Origin: CAIOYC01 sp965277345
Lineage (GTDB): Bacteria; Pseudomonadota; Alphaproteobacteria; Caulobacterales; Caulobacteraceae
DNA: 64,000 nucleotides
Direction: 5' to 3'
Assembly: GCA_965277345.1 (NCBI GenBank)
Contig: CBDICI010000004.1
Location: 1,612,001 to 1,676,000, forward strand
Position numbers and translations under genes: made by a program. Positions within the stretch are counted from its first letter, which is position 1; the number at the start of each line of letters is the position of its first letter. The notes under the pieces were generated by a model. It saw only the letters and a program-made list of their open reading frames with translations. It did not search any database and had not been told where the DNA came from. Shown piece by piece: positions 32,849 through 42,920 of this stretch.

Positions 32849-34279
32849 TCAGGCGTCCTCGCCGCCGCTCAGATTTCCGAGTCCGAAGCGATGAAGCTTG
32901 GAGTAGAGACTCTGGCGGCTAAGGCCCAGGATCTCGGCGGCGGAGGCGCGATTGTCCTTGGTTAGCTCCAGGGCCGCTTCGATGCAAAGCCGCTCCACCA
33001 GGTCGGTGGTCTCCCGGACCAGGTCCTTCAGCGTCACCCGTCCCACCAGTTCGGTGAGCTGCTCCACAGAGCGTCGCAGTTCGGGCGCGCTCTGTGATCG
33101 GTCGTTCAGTCGGCGGCTCACCGTGCGCAGCGTGAAGCCGAAGTGGGTCTCCGGTCCTGGAACGGCGACCGCGGAAACCTCCACATCCTCCTGCTCGTCA
33201 TACTGATTGCGCAGCAGCGTGCTGAAATTCTTGACGCTGCCATGCGCCCGCAGATTGTCGATGAGGATGTTCCGGTCGAGCCCCGCGCGTCCGATAAACC
33301 TGGCGAGCGATTGGCCGGTGGCCTGCTCCAGCGTCCCGATCCGCGCGAGATCGAGGAAGGCCTCGTTCGCGGTCAGGATCTTCAGGGAGTCGTCCGTGAT
33401 CAGGAAGGCGTCGGGGATCCGCTCGATGACCGTCTTCAGATCGGGACCGGAGTCGGCCGCGATGGGATGATGTTCGGCGGGGGTTAGGCGCACCAGATAC
33501 TGGGAGGCCCGGTCCTGGCGAAACAGCGAGGCGGAGACCAGGAAGTCGCGATGCGCACCGGACAGGCGCATCTGGGAACTGTTCGTCCGCGCGGTGGACT
33601 GCGCCACGGTCAGCAGCGAGGCGGCGTCATCCTGACTGGCCTTCGCGAAAATCTTCGCGAAAGGCTCGCCCACCAAGGGCTTTCCGGCGCCGACGAAGGC
33701 CTCGGCCGCGGGGTTCGCCTCGCTGATTTTCTTGGTCGCGGCATCGACGACGAGCACCGCCTCGCCCGACATCTGAAACAGCAGCCGATAGCGGAACTCC
33801 GCATCGCGGATGCGTGAATAATCGCGTTCCAGAGCCTGCTGGGCCTCCACAAGGCGTTGCTGAACCGCCGCCGTCGCGCGGTCGTCGCGGCCGATGGCGA
33901 TCACCTGCCCGTCGCGGCCCGCGTCCACCGCGGTGTAGCGGATCATCAGGGACTTCTGACTGGGCGTGACTTGGTTCACCTCACGCCATCGGGTCGGACC
34001 GTTGCGCACGGCGTCGCGCAGCAGCTCATCGACCTTGTTCTTGCTGTCCAGGGTGACGGTGTCGGACCAGCGGCGGTCCAGCCAGGAATCCGCGCCGTCC
34101 CGCGCGATGGCCTCGTTGCTCACCGCAAGGTCGCAGATCACGCCCTCGCGATCAATGATCAGCGCGACATCGCCCCCCGCCGCCGCGACGCGTTCGGCCG
34201 CCACGGAATCGAGATTTCCCAGGACACCACGTGAAAAGAGAGTCGTCGTGGAAGAGGGTGGGGCGGTGTCCGCATCCAT
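32849..34279 (-). CDS. ppsR: Photosynthesis gene repressor PpsR (CrtJ)
   Basis: 476-residue repressor of bch, crt and antenna genes. An N-terminal PAS domain (about 30-130), a glutamine-rich linker helix (VQQRLVEAQQALERDYSRIR), two further PAS domains (about 160-260 and 280-390) and a Fis-type HTH at the C-terminus (AAEILGLSRQSLYSKLHRFG). Cysteines lie in GVICDL and in RLCIEAALELT; the latter aligns in position with the redox-sensitive Cys424 region of Rhodobacter PpsR. It follows ppaA and precedes bchG. Five upstream regions in the window carry matching palindromes. Confidence 0.96.
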   Translation of the reverse strand: MDADTAPPSSTTTLFSRGVLGNLDSVAAERVAAAGGDVALIIDREGVICDLAVSNEAIARDGADSWLDRRWSDTVTLDSKNKVDELLRDAVRNGPTRWREVNQVTPSQKSLMIRYTAVDAGRDGQVIAIGRDDRATAAVQQRLVEAQQALERDYSRIRDAEFRYRLLFQMSGEAVLVVDAATKKISEANPAAEAFVGAGKPLVGEPFAKIFAKASQDDAASLLTVAQSTARTNSSQMRLSGAHRDFLVSASLFRQDRASQYLVRLTPAEHHPIAADSGPDLKTVIERIPDAFLITDDSLKILTANEAFLDLARIGTLEQATGQSLARFIGRAGLDRNILIDNLRAHGSVKNFSTLLRNQYDEQEDVEVSAVAVPGPETHFGFTLRTVSRRLNDRSQSAPELRRSVEQLTELVGRVTLKDLVRETTDLVERLCIEAALELTKDNRASAAEILGLSRQSLYSKLHRFGLGNLSGGEDA

Positions 34280-34313
34280 ATCCTGCCTACACCTTCAAAT
34301 ATCGGTCGAATCG

Positions 34314-35228
34314 TCATGCATTAAGCGAGAGCTGCCTTATTGCTTTGTCAGCGACAAGCAAGGCCTCGCCGCCGTTTGGCGCCGTAGCGTCCGCGCCAAC
34401 CGCCGAAACGAGCTCAGGGTTCTCGATAAATAGGCGACCTCCCACCAAAACAAACAGGCCCCGATTTCGGGACGCCTTCCTGGCCGCGGCGATGGTCGAG
34501 GCGACCTCTTCGGCCTGGTCCTCGGCGTGAGCGCTGAGGCCGATCAGATCGAACCAGTGATGCCGGACCATATCGACGGTGTCCTCCTGGAATCCCGACG
34601 TTTCGATCCATGTCCGCCAGCCGGCGCGACGGAAGGACTCCTCGATGATGAATAGCCCGAAGGTGTGCTGCTCGCTCGGCGTGGGCGCGAACAGGGCGGA
34701 AGGCGCCGAGTGGTCGGGCCCATAGGCCTGCGGCGACTGCCATCGCAGGGTTCGCACCACCTGCTGAAGCCTGCCGAGCCCGATGGTCACGTCCGCGAAG
34801 GAGACGCTGTCGTCGAGCCAATAATCACCCAGCAGGCGCGCGGCGGGTATCATCAGATCGACATAGACGGTCTCCATCGGCACGCCCGATTGCAGCAGCG
34901 ACCCAACGAAGGCGATCAGCGACTCGGGCTCTTCGGACAGCACCATCCGGGTAAAGGACTCCGTCGTTCCAGGCCCTAGGCGGGGGTCCTGAACGTCCGC
35001 CTCGGGCGCGGGCGGCGCCTCGCGATGCACCAGCATAAGGCGAGGAATGATCTCGGCCTCGACCATCCGCGCCAGGTCCGCGGCATGACTGGTGTTGGTT
35101 GTCGACGCGGGCGCCGCGTTCGCGATCTTCAAGAAAGACCGTGACTTCAGAAAGCCTCTGGAAGGGGGCGGATCATGCTTGATCCAACTTCTAATTGCGC
35201 TGTCCAGCAGTGATGGGAATCCAGCCAT
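34314..35228 (-). CDS. ppaA: Cobalamin-binding antirepressor PpaA/AerR
   Basis: 304-residue regulator with a helical cap (MIPAARLLGDYWLDDSVSFADVTIGLGRLQ..., about 120-155) followed by a B12-binding-like Rossmann domain (about 180-300). The latter lacks a textbook DxHxxG but matches the SCHIC/PpaA type (LIGLSAHAED, VLVGGRLF). PpaA/AerR binds cobalamin in the light and counters PpsR/CrtJ. GGGAGTTAGGA upstream of the ATG at 35228 supports this start. It lies immediately upstream of ppsR (34 bp), the standard pairing. Confidence 0.92.
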   Translation of the reverse strand: MAGFPSLLDSAIRSWIKHDPPPSRGFLKSRSFLKIANAAPASTTNTSHAADLARMVEAEIIPRLMLVHREAPPAPEADVQDPRLGPGTTESFTRMVLSEEPESLIAFVGSLLQSGVPMETVYVDLMIPAARLLGDYWLDDSVSFADVTIGLGRLQQVVRTLRWQSPQAYGPDHSAPSALFAPTPSEQHTFGLFIIEESFRRAGWRTWIETSGFQEDTVDMVRHHWFDLIGLSAHAEDQAEEVASTIAAARKASRNRGLFVLVGGRLFIENPELVSAVGADATAPNGGEALLVADKAIRQLSLNA

Positions 35229-35590
35229 TCCTAACTCCCAATATGAGCGCGAAGATCTTTTTTACTATGCCTTCGCTGTCACGCTTCTTTCAAATCCAAC
35301 GCCACTATTCTCGAATTCAGACAAGGGAGCCGGCCTTTTGAATGTCCATTTGCATCGACCTGCAGCATGGTCTCGACAACCACAAGGCAACAGCGCGTCG
35401 GCCCTCCAACCTTGGGGCGATCCGGCATCGGGCTCCGCCCCGCTCGAAGGTCATCACGAAGTCTGGCGTCTAGCAAATGAAATATGAACGCCGCCCGAGT
35501 GTCAATCAAACTAGACGTCTTATCAACTTGACACTGCTGTTGCGCTCGCCCTAGGCTGCAAATCGACGGCGCCCTCTTGGTCGGAGTTCA
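35229..35590. other. Divergent control region ppaA / bchF
   Basis: About 360 bp between ppaA and the bchF region. It is visibly AT-richer near 35170-35350 than its surroundings and contains the two overlapping PpsR-type palindromes at 35500-35533. Apart from these I see no gene or other motif. Confidence 0.5.
35500..35533 (+). promoter_or_regulatory. Two overlapping PpsR/CrtJ-type operators upstream of bchF
   Basis: TGTCAATCAAACTAGACG (35500-35517) and CGTCTTATCAACTTGACA (35516-35533) are each one base from TGT-N12-ACA and share two bases at the junction. The first differs from the crtE/crtD site at only two of eighteen positions. Their location fits control of the long bchFNBHLM-lhaA-puh-acsF transcript. 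Confidence 0.72.
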
Positions 35591-35755
35591 GCCATGAAAG
35601 CCAGCACCTGCAACCGACTTGCTGACGGCTTCGAGGTGCGAGAGAAGGCCCAAAACCACGCGCGGCAAGAGGAAAAGCCTGGCCTTGGCCATGAGCTTCA
35701 GGGGGCCCTGAACGGCTGGCTCGACGTGATCGCCCCCTGCCCGTGGAGCGCCCAT

Positions 35756-36325
35756 ATGGGGTTGACCACCGTGGGCACGCATACGGCTTGGACCGACCAG
35801 GCGAGCCCGGGAGTCGATCTGTCCAAAAAGGCCAAACCGGCCGGCAAGCCACCCAGACAGCCCTTGTATACGCCCGCTGAGCGGCTGCGCCGTGACGCTA
35901 CGCCCTGGACCATCGTCCAGGCGATCCTGGCCCCGATCCAGTTTCTGGCCTTCGCCGTCAGCCTGACGCTGATCGTCCGATACATGGCCACGGGCCAAGG
36001 ATACGGCGTCGCCACCGCGTCCATCCTGGTCAAGACCGCCTTGCTCTATGCGATCATGATCACCGGCTCCATCTGGGAAAAGGTGGTGTTCGGCAAGTGG
36101 CTGTTCGCCAAGGCGTTCTTCTGGGAGGACGCCTTCAGCATCCTCGTCCTGGGCTTGCAGACGGCCTATCTCGCCACCCTGCTGCTGGGCTGGGGAACCC
36201 ACGTTCAACAAATGTTGATCGCCGTCGCGGCCTACGCGGCCTACGCCATCAACGCGTCGCAGTTCCTTTTGAAGCTGCGCGCGGCCCGGCTCGAGGCCGC
36301 CGATCCGGCCGGCCTGGCGGCTTAG
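35756..36325 (+). CDS. bchF: 3-vinyl bacteriochlorophyllide hydratase
   Basis: Hydrates the C3 vinyl group to hydroxyethyl. The family region runs from QPLYTPAERLRRDATPWTIV through IMITGSIWEKVVFGKWLFAKAFFWEDAFSI, with about four membrane helices. I chose the ATG at 35756 (189 residues, TGGAG upstream) because BchF is normally about 170 residues. An in-frame ATG at 35594 would add 54 residues with no family match. It is the first gene of the bchF-N-B-H-L-M transcript and precedes bchN by 12 bp. Confidence 0.92.
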   Translation: MGLTTVGTHTAWTDQASPGVDLSKKAKPAGKPPRQPLYTPAERLRRDATPWTIVQAILAPIQFLAFAVSLTLIVRYMATGQGYGVATASILVKTALLYAIMITGSIWEKVVFGKWLFAKAFFWEDAFSILVLGLQTAYLATLLLGWGTHVQQMLIAVAAYAAYAINASQFLLKLRAARLEAADPAGLAA

Positions 36326-36337
36326 GTCGGGACGCCG

Positions 36338-37618
36338 GTGAACGCCATAACCCCCATCGCCGGCGCGGCCACGACGACAGGTCCCGTGCTGCGTCAGCGG
36401 GGCCAGAGGGAGGTGTTCTGCGGCCTTACCGGCATCGTCTGGCTTCACCGGAAAATCCAGGACGCCTTTTTCCTGGTGGTCGGCTCGCGCACCTGCGCCC
36501 ACCTGATCCAGTCCGCCGCGGGCGTGATGGTGTTCGCCGAGCCCCGTTTCGCCACGGCGATCATGGAAGAGCGCGATCTGGCCGGCATGGCCGACGCCAA
36601 CGAAGAACTCGACCGGGTAGTCGATGAACTCCTGGCGCGCCGGCCCGATATCAAGATGCTGTTCCTGGTCGGTTCGTGCCCGTCTGAGGTGATCAAGCTG
36701 GACCTGTCGCGCGCGGCCTCGCGGCTCACCGCCCGATACGCCCCGGCCCTGCGGGTGATCAACTATTCGGGCAGCGGCATCGAGACCACCTTCACCCAGG
36801 GCGAGGACGCCTGTCTCGCGGCCCTGATCCCCGAAGCGCCGCAGACCGCCGCCGGCGCCGAGGCGTCCCTTCTGGTGGTCGGAACCCTGCCCGACATCGT
36901 CGAGGACCAGTTCCGCCGCCTGTTCAACGACATCGGCATCTCGAGGGTGGACTTCTTCCCGCCGCGCCGGTCGGGCGAGATCCCCGCCATCGGCCCCAAC
37001 ACCCGGTTCCTGCTGGCCCAGCCCTTCCTCGGCGACACGGCGCAAAAGCTGGAAGATCGCGGCGCGGTCCGGTTGCCGGCCCTGTTTCCCTTCGGCGCCG
37101 AGGGTACGACCGCGTGGCTGAAGGCCGCCGCCGACGCCTGGACCATCGATACCGGGCATTTCGACCGCGCCGTCGCGCCGGGGCGGGAACGGGCGAAGCG
37201 GTCGCTCGAGCGGCATCGCGAAACCCTGGGCGGCAAGACCGTCTTCTTATTCCCGGATTCCCAGCTCGAACCGCCGCTGGCGCGCTTCCTGTCGCAGGAA
37301 CTCGGCATGGCGCCGGTGGAGATCGGCACCCCCTATCTGCATAGGGACCTGCTTTCCGAAGAGCTGGAGCAGCTCCCCGCGGGGGTTCTGCTGTCCGAAG
37401 GGCAGGACGTCGACCGACAGCTCGACCGCTGCCGCGCCCTCAAGCCGGACCTCGTGGTCTGCGGTCTGGGGCTCGCCAATCCGCTGGAGGCGGCGGGCAT
37501 GGCCACCAAGTGGTCGATCGAGCTGGTCTTCTCCCCCATCCACGGCTTTGACCAGGCCGGCGATCTGGCGGGGCTGTTCGCCCGGCCGTTGCTTCGCCGC
37601 GACCTGCTGAAGGTTTGA
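36338..37618 (+). CDS. bchN: Dark-operative protochlorophyllide reductase subunit N
   Basis: 426-residue subunit of the light-independent protochlorophyllide oxidoreductase. The three cluster-ligand cysteines are in REVFCGLTGIVWLH, GSRTCAHLIQSA and FLVGSCPSEVIKLD, as in Rhodobacter BchN. The start codon is GTG at 36338, 12 bp after bchF, with no better ATG nearby that keeps the N-terminus. bchB follows directly. Confidence 0.97.
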   Translation: MNAITPIAGAATTTGPVLRQRGQREVFCGLTGIVWLHRKIQDAFFLVVGSRTCAHLIQSAAGVMVFAEPRFATAIMEERDLAGMADANEELDRVVDELLARRPDIKMLFLVGSCPSEVIKLDLSRAASRLTARYAPALRVINYSGSGIETTFTQGEDACLAALIPEAPQTAAGAEASLLVVGTLPDIVEDQFRRLFNDIGISRVDFFPPRRSGEIPAIGPNTRFLLAQPFLGDTAQKLEDRGAVRLPALFPFGAEGTTAWLKAAADAWTIDTGHFDRAVAPGRERAKRSLERHRETLGGKTVFLFPDSQLEPPLARFLSQELGMAPVEIGTPYLHRDLLSEELEQLPAGVLLSEGQDVDRQLDRCRALKPDLVVCGLGLANPLEAAGMATKWSIELVFSPIHGFDQAGDLAGLFARPLLRRDLLKV

Positions 37619-37620
37619 CC

Positions 37621-39183
37621 ATGAAGCTCACGGTCTGGACCTACGAAGGCCCGCCCCACGTCGGGGCGATGCGGATCGCGACGGCGATGAAGGGGGTGCA
37701 CTACGTCCTGCACGCGCCCCAGGGCGATACCTATGCCGATCTGCTGTTCACCATGATCGAGCGCCGCGACGCGCGGCCGCCGGTCACCTACACCACTTTT
37801 CAGGCCCGCGATCTCGGCGGCGACACCGCCGAGCTTTTCAAGACCGCCTGCCAGGGCGCCTACGACCGGTTCCAACCCCAGGCGATGATCGTCGGCTCGT
37901 CCTGCACCGCCGAACTGATCCAGGACGACGCCGGCGGCCTGGCCCGCGCGTTGAACCTGCCCATCCCGGTGATGCCGCTGGATTTGCCCTCTTATCAGAA
38001 GAAGGAGAACTGGGGCGCCGCGGAGACCTTCTTCCAGATGGTGCGCACCCTCGCGGCGAAAACAGAGACGACGAATGGTGCGCCCCGTTCGCCGCGCCCC
38101 GAAGGCTCCAGGCCGCGTTGCAATGTCCTTGGCCCCACCGCCCTCGGCTTCCGCCATCGCGACGACGTGGTGGAGATCGAGCGCCTGCTGGGCGTGCTGG
38201 GCGTCGAGGTGAACGTCACCGCCCCCCTCGGCGCGACGCCGGACGACCTGCGCCGCCTTCCCGACGCCGACTTCAACGTGGTGCTCTATCCGGAGATTGC
38301 CGGTGTCGCCGCCGCCTGGCTGGAGCGCACCTACGGCCAGCCGCAGGTGCGCACCGTGCCGATCGGCCTCGGCGCGACGCGGGATTTCATCCATGAGGTG
38401 GCGAAGGTCGCCGGCGTCGATCCCACGCCGGCCCTGTCGCCCGCGGGCGCGCGCTCGTCCTGGTGGTCGCGGTCGGTGGACTCCAACTACCTGACCCGCA
38501 AGCGCGTCTTCATCTTCGGCGACGCGACCCACGCCATGGCCGCCGCGCGCATCGCGTCGGAGGAACTCGGGTTCGAGGTGGTCGGCCTCGGATGCTACAA
38601 TCGCGAGTTCGCCCGGGAGGTGCGCTCCGCCGCCGAGCGGTACGGTCTGACCGCGCTGATCACCGAGGACTATCTCGAGGTCGAACGCGCCATCGCCGAG
38701 CTGCAGCCCGAACTGGTGCTCGGCACCCAGATGGAGCGGCATATCGCCAAGCGCCTGCGCATCGCCTGCGCGGTGATCTCGGCCCCCTCGCACGTGCAGG
38801 ATTTCCCAGCGCGCTACTCGCCACAGATGGGGTTCGAGGGCGCCAACGTGATCTTCGACACGTGGGTCCACCCCCTGGTGATGGGTCTGGAGGAGCACCT
38901 CCTGACCATGTTCCGCGACGACTTCGAGTTCAGCGACGCCGCCGGCCCCTCGCACCTCGGCGCCGGGCATTCCGCACCGGGCGTGGCGGTGCGGCCGGAG
39001 GGCCCCGCCTCCAGCCACGCCGAGATCGTCTGGACCGCCGAAGCCCAGAACGAGCTTTCCAAGATCCCCTTCTTCGTGCGCGGCAAGGCGCGCCGCAACA
39101 CCGAGGCCTTCGCCGCCGACCGCGGACTCTGCCTGATCCACATCGAGACCCTGTACGATGCGCGCAGCCACTTCGCCCGCTAG
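37621..39183 (+). CDS. bchB: Dark-operative protochlorophyllide reductase subunit B
   Basis: 520-residue catalytic partner of BchN. The N-terminus MKLTVWTYEGPPHVGAMRIA is canonical, and Asp36 in the sequence APQGDTYADL is the unusual fourth ligand of the NB cluster. VGSSCTAELIQDD carries the Cys ligand. The C-terminal light-independent reductase tail (KIPFFVRGKARRNTEAFA) is complete. I use the ATG at 37621 rather than a TTG two codons upstream. Its last 26 bases overlap bchH. Confidence 0.97.
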   Translation: MKLTVWTYEGPPHVGAMRIATAMKGVHYVLHAPQGDTYADLLFTMIERRDARPPVTYTTFQARDLGGDTAELFKTACQGAYDRFQPQAMIVGSSCTAELIQDDAGGLARALNLPIPVMPLDLPSYQKKENWGAAETFFQMVRTLAAKTETTNGAPRSPRPEGSRPRCNVLGPTALGFRHRDDVVEIERLLGVLGVEVNVTAPLGATPDDLRRLPDADFNVVLYPEIAGVAAAWLERTYGQPQVRTVPIGLGATRDFIHEVAKVAGVDPTPALSPAGARSSWWSRSVDSNYLTRKRVFIFGDATHAMAAARIASEELGFEVVGLGCYNREFAREVRSAAERYGLTALITEDYLEVERAIAELQPELVLGTQMERHIAKRLRIACAVISAPSHVQDFPARYSPQMGFEGANVIFDTWVHPLVMGLEEHLLTMFRDDFEFSDAAGPSHLGAGHSAPGVAVRPEGPASSHAEIVWTAEAQNELSKIPFFVRGKARRNTEAFAADRGLCLIHIETLYDARSHFAR

Positions 39184-42100
39184 CGCCCCGGCTGCGCCGA
39201 CACCCATCCGGGTGGTGGTCGTGACGCTCGACCGGCACCTGAATGGTGTGTTCAAGCGCGCCGCCGCTGATCTCGCGTCCGGTATACCCGGCCTGACCCT
39301 GACCCTGCACGCGGCGACCGACTGGGCGGAGGATCGCACCGCACTGGCCCGCTGCATCGCCGATATCGGCGCGGGCGACATTATCATCCTGACCATGCTG
39401 TTCATCGAGGACCAGGTCCGCGCCCTGCTTCCGGCGCTGGAGGCCCGTCGGGAGCAGTGCGACGCCATGATCGGCGTCATGTCCGCCGGCGAGATCATCC
39501 GGCTGACCAAGCTCGGCTCGTTCCGTATGGACGGATCCGAGAAGGGACCCCTGGCGATGCTGAAGCGCCTGAGGGGCTCGAAAAGCAAGAGTTCCGGCGC
39601 AGGCCAGATGGCCATGCTGCGCCGCCTGCCCAAGCTGCTGCGCTTCATCCCCGGCCCGGCCCAGGATCTGCGCGCCTATTTCCTCACCATGCAATACTGG
39701 CTGTCCGGGTCGCAGGACAATCTCGCGGCCATGGTCCGGTTCCTGGTCGGGCGATATGCCGACGGCCCGCGCCGGGGGCTCCGCGGTCGATTGGACGCGC
39801 CGGCGCCCAAAACCTATCCGGAGACCGGCCTCTATCATCCGCGCGCAGTCGGGCGGATCGCCGAACGGCTGGACGCTCTGCCCGCCTTCACCGACCCGGT
39901 CGGCGTGGTCGGTGTCTTGGTGCTGCGTTCCTATGTGCTGGCCGAGGACGCGGGTCATTACGACGGGGTGATCGCGGCCATCGAGGCCAAGGGCCTGCGC
40001 GCCGTGCCGGCGTTCGCCAGCGGCCTCGACGCCCGGCCCGCCATCGAGCGGTTCTTTATGGAGAACGGCCGCGCCACGGTGGACGCCGTGGTCTCACTGG
40101 CGGGCTTTTCGCTGGTGGGCGGCCCCGCCTACAATGACGCGAAGGCCGCCGAGGCGGTGCTGGCGCGGCTGAACGTGCCCTACGTCTCCGCCCAGCCGCT
40201 GGAGTTCCAGACCCTCGAAGCCTGGGGCGCGTCGAGCGCGGGCCTGTCGCCGGTGGAATCCACCATCATGGTGGCGATCCCGGAGCTCGACGGGGCCATC
40301 GCGCCCATGGTGTTCGGCGGCCGTTCCGACAGTTCCGCCGGCGCTTGCCAGGGCTGCGGCCGCCGCTGCAACTTCCCCGTCGCCCTGGACGCGCCGCGGA
40401 TGCAGGCCTGCCCTGAACGGGCGGAGGCGCTCGCGGCCCGCGTCTCGAAACTGGTTGCGCTGCGCAAGACGGCGCGGCGGGACCGCAAGCTCGCGGTGGT
40501 GCTGTTCAACTTCCCGCCCAATTCCGGCGCGGTGGGCTCGGCGGCCTACCTGTCGGTGTTCGCTTCCCTGCACAACACGCTGAAGGCGCTGAAGGCGGGT
40601 GGTTACGACGTAGAGATCCCGCCGACGGTCGAGGAACTGCGCCTGCGCCTGGTCGAAGGCAACGCCAGCCGGTTCGGCACGGACGCCAACGTCCACCATC
40701 GCATCCCGGCCGAGGATCACATCCGCCGCGAACGGCATCTGGCGGAGATCGAAGGTCAGTGGGGGCCGGCCCCCGGAAAGGTGCTCAGCAACGGCGCCTC
40801 GATCTTTGTGCTCGGGGCGCAGTTCGGCAAGGTCTTCGTGGGGCTGCAGCCGGGCTTCGGCTACGAGGGCGACCCGATGCGGCTGCTGTTCGAGCGGGGC
40901 TTCTCGCCGACGCACGCCTTTTCCGCCTTCTATCGCTACCTCAGGGAGGACTTCGGGGCGAACGCGGTGCTTCACTTCGGCACGCACGGGGCGCTGGAGT
41001 TCATGCCGGGCAAGCAGGTCGGCCTGACCGCCGATTGCTGGCCGGAGCGGCTGATCGGCGACCTGCCGAACGTCTATCTCTACGCGGCGAACAATCCGTC
41101 CGAAGGGGCGCTGGCCAAGCGGCGTGCGGGCGCGACGCTGATCAGCTATCTGACCCCGCCGGTGTCCCAGGCCGGGCTCTATAAGGGGCTGCTCGACCTG
41201 AAGGGCACGATCCAGCGCTGGCGGGCGGCCCCGGCCGAAGCGGCGGCGGAGCGGGCGACCCTCGCCGCCGCCATCCGCGAGGAGGCCCAGGCGCTCGATC
41301 TCGCCACCGCAAATCGCGAAGGTGCGATCGACGCGGTGATCGCGGCCATCGCCGCCGAGGTGTTCGAGGTCGAGCAGACCCTGATCCCCAGCGGCCTGCA
41401 CACGGTGGGCGAACCCTTGTCCGCCGAGGAGCGCCTGGACCTCCTGGTCGCCATGGCGGAGACCCGCGCCGCGCCCGCCCCCGCGCGGGCGGCATTGGCC
41501 GCGCTCATCGACGGCGCCCTGCCCGAGGCGGCCATCGCCCTCAGCGGCCTCAAGGCGACACCGGCCAACATCGCCGCCCTGGCCGACCTGGCCGAAAGCG
41601 ACCGCCTGCTGGCCCAGGACCATGAGATCCCCGCCATCCTGCAGGCGTTGGATGGGGACTACATACGCCCCGCGCCGGGCGGTGATCTGGTGCGCACGCC
41701 CGCGATCCTGCCCACAGGGCGCAATCTGCATGGCTTCGATCCCTTCCTGATCCCGAGCGCCTTCGCGATGCGCGAAGGGGCCCGCCAGGCCCGGGACATC
41801 CTGGACCGCCATCGCGCCGACACCGGCGCCTTCCCCGAATCCATCGCCATGGTGCTGTGGGGCTCCGACAATCTGAAGAGCGAGGGCGGCCCGATCGCCC
41901 AGGCGCTGACCCTGATGGGCGCCCGGCCCCGGTTCGACAGCTATGGCCGGCTTTGCGGCGCCGAGCTGATCCCGCTGGAGCAGTTGGGCCGGCCGAGAGT
42001 GGACGTGGTGGTGACCCTCTCCGGCATCTTCCGCGACCTTCTGGCGCTGCAGACCCGGATGCTGGCCGAGGCCGCCTTCCTGGCCGCCAGCGCCGATGAG

Positions 42101-42904
42101 CCGTTGACGATGAACTTCATCCGCCGGCACGCCCTCGACTATCAGGACGAGCACGGCTGCGATCTGGAGACCGCGGCGCTCCGCGTCTTCTCCAACGCCG
42201 ACGGCGCCTACGGCGCCAACGTCAACCAGATGATCGACGCGGGCTGCTGGACAGACGAGGACGAGCTGGCCGACGCCTATCAGGCGCGCAAGAGCTTCGC
42301 CTACGGCCGCACCGGCGCGCCGGTACGCCAGTCCGCCGTGCTGCAGGGCATCCTGAAGCGGGTCGATTTCGCCTACCAGAACGTGGAGTCGGTGGAACTC
42401 GGCGTCACCACCATCGACCACTATGTCGATACCCTCGGCGGCATCAGCCGGGCGGTGAAGCGCGCCAAGGGGGTCGAAGCGCCGGTCTATATCGGCGACC
42501 AGACGGGGGGCGAGGCCAAGGTGCGCACGCTGGCCGAACAGGTGGCGCTGGAGACCCGCACCCGGATGCTCAATCCGCGCTGGTACGAGGGCCTGCTCAG
42601 ACACGGCTACGAGGGCGTGCGCCAGATCGAGGCGCAGGTGACCAACACCCTCGGCTGGTCGGCGACCACCCACCAGGTCGATCCCTGGATCTATCAGCAG
42701 ATCAGCGAGACCTACGTGCTCGACGAGGCCATGCGCCGGCGCATGGCCGAGCTGAACCCGATCGCCTCGTCGCGGATGGCCAAGCGCCTCCTCGAAGCCA
42801 GCGACCGCCACTACTGGACCCCTGACGACGCCACGCTGAAGGCTTTGCGCCAGGCCAGCGACGAACTCGAGGATCGCCTCGAGGGCGTTCCGACCGCCGC
42901 GTGA
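39158..42904 (+). CDS. bchH: Magnesium chelatase subunit H
   Basis: 1248-residue porphyrin-binding subunit of Mg-chelatase, within the family's usual length. CobN/Mg-chelatase motifs are present: RVVVVTLDRHLNGVF at the start, CQGCGRRCNFP near residue 395, VLHFGTHGALEFMPGKQVGL (about 605) and YAANNPSEGALAKRRA. The start at 39158 overlaps the bchB end by 26 bp. bchL follows after 16 bp. The very long open frame on the opposite strand here is a GC-driven shadow. Confidence 0.97.
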   Translation: MRAATSPASAPAAPTPIRVVVVTLDRHLNGVFKRAAADLASGIPGLTLTLHAATDWAEDRTALARCIADIGAGDIIILTMLFIEDQVRALLPALEARREQCDAMIGVMSAGEIIRLTKLGSFRMDGSEKGPLAMLKRLRGSKSKSSGAGQMAMLRRLPKLLRFIPGPAQDLRAYFLTMQYWLSGSQDNLAAMVRFLVGRYADGPRRGLRGRLDAPAPKTYPETGLYHPRAVGRIAERLDALPAFTDPVGVVGVLVLRSYVLAEDAGHYDGVIAAIEAKGLRAVPAFASGLDARPAIERFFMENGRATVDAVVSLAGFSLVGGPAYNDAKAAEAVLARLNVPYVSAQPLEFQTLEAWGASSAGLSPVESTIMVAIPELDGAIAPMVFGGRSDSSAGACQGCGRRCNFPVALDAPRMQACPERAEALAARVSKLVALRKTARRDRKLAVVLFNFPPNSGAVGSAAYLSVFASLHNTLKALKAGGYDVEIPPTVEELRLRLVEGNASRFGTDANVHHRIPAEDHIRRERHLAEIEGQWGPAPGKVLSNGASIFVLGAQFGKVFVGLQPGFGYEGDPMRLLFERGFSPTHAFSAFYRYLREDFGANAVLHFGTHGALEFMPGKQVGLTADCWPERLIGDLPNVYLYAANNPSEGALAKRRAGATLISYLTPPVSQAGLYKGLLDLKGTIQRWRAAPAEAAAERATLAAAIREEAQALDLATANREGAIDAVIAAIAAEVFEVEQTLIPSGLHTVGEPLSAEERLDLLVAMAETRAAPAPARAALAALIDGALPEAAIALSGLKATPANIAALADLAESDRLLAQDHEIPAILQALDGDYIRPAPGGDLVRTPAILPTGRNLHGFDPFLIPSAFAMREGARQARDILDRHRADTGAFPESIAMVLWGSDNLKSEGGPIAQALTLMGARPRFDSYGRLCGAELIPLEQLGRPRVDVVVTLSGIFRDLLALQTRMLAEAAFLAASADEPLTMNFIRRHALDYQDEHGCDLETAALRVFSNADGAYGANVNQMIDAGCWTDEDELADAYQARKSFAYGRTGAPVRQSAVLQGILKRVDFAYQNVESVELGVTTIDHYVDTLGGISRAVKRAKGVEAPVYIGDQTGGEAKVRTLAEQVALETRTRMLNPRWYEGLLRHGYEGVRQIEAQVTNTLGWSATTHQVDPWIYQQISETYVLDEAMRRRMAELNPIASSRMAKRLLEASDRHYWTPDDATLKALRQASDELEDRLEGVPTAA

Positions 42905-42920
42905 TGGACGAGGAAACCCC

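Noticed and set aside
37333..39648. A 771-residue minus-strand open frame opposite bchB and bchH
   Set aside because: Antisense shadow of strongly conserved genes.
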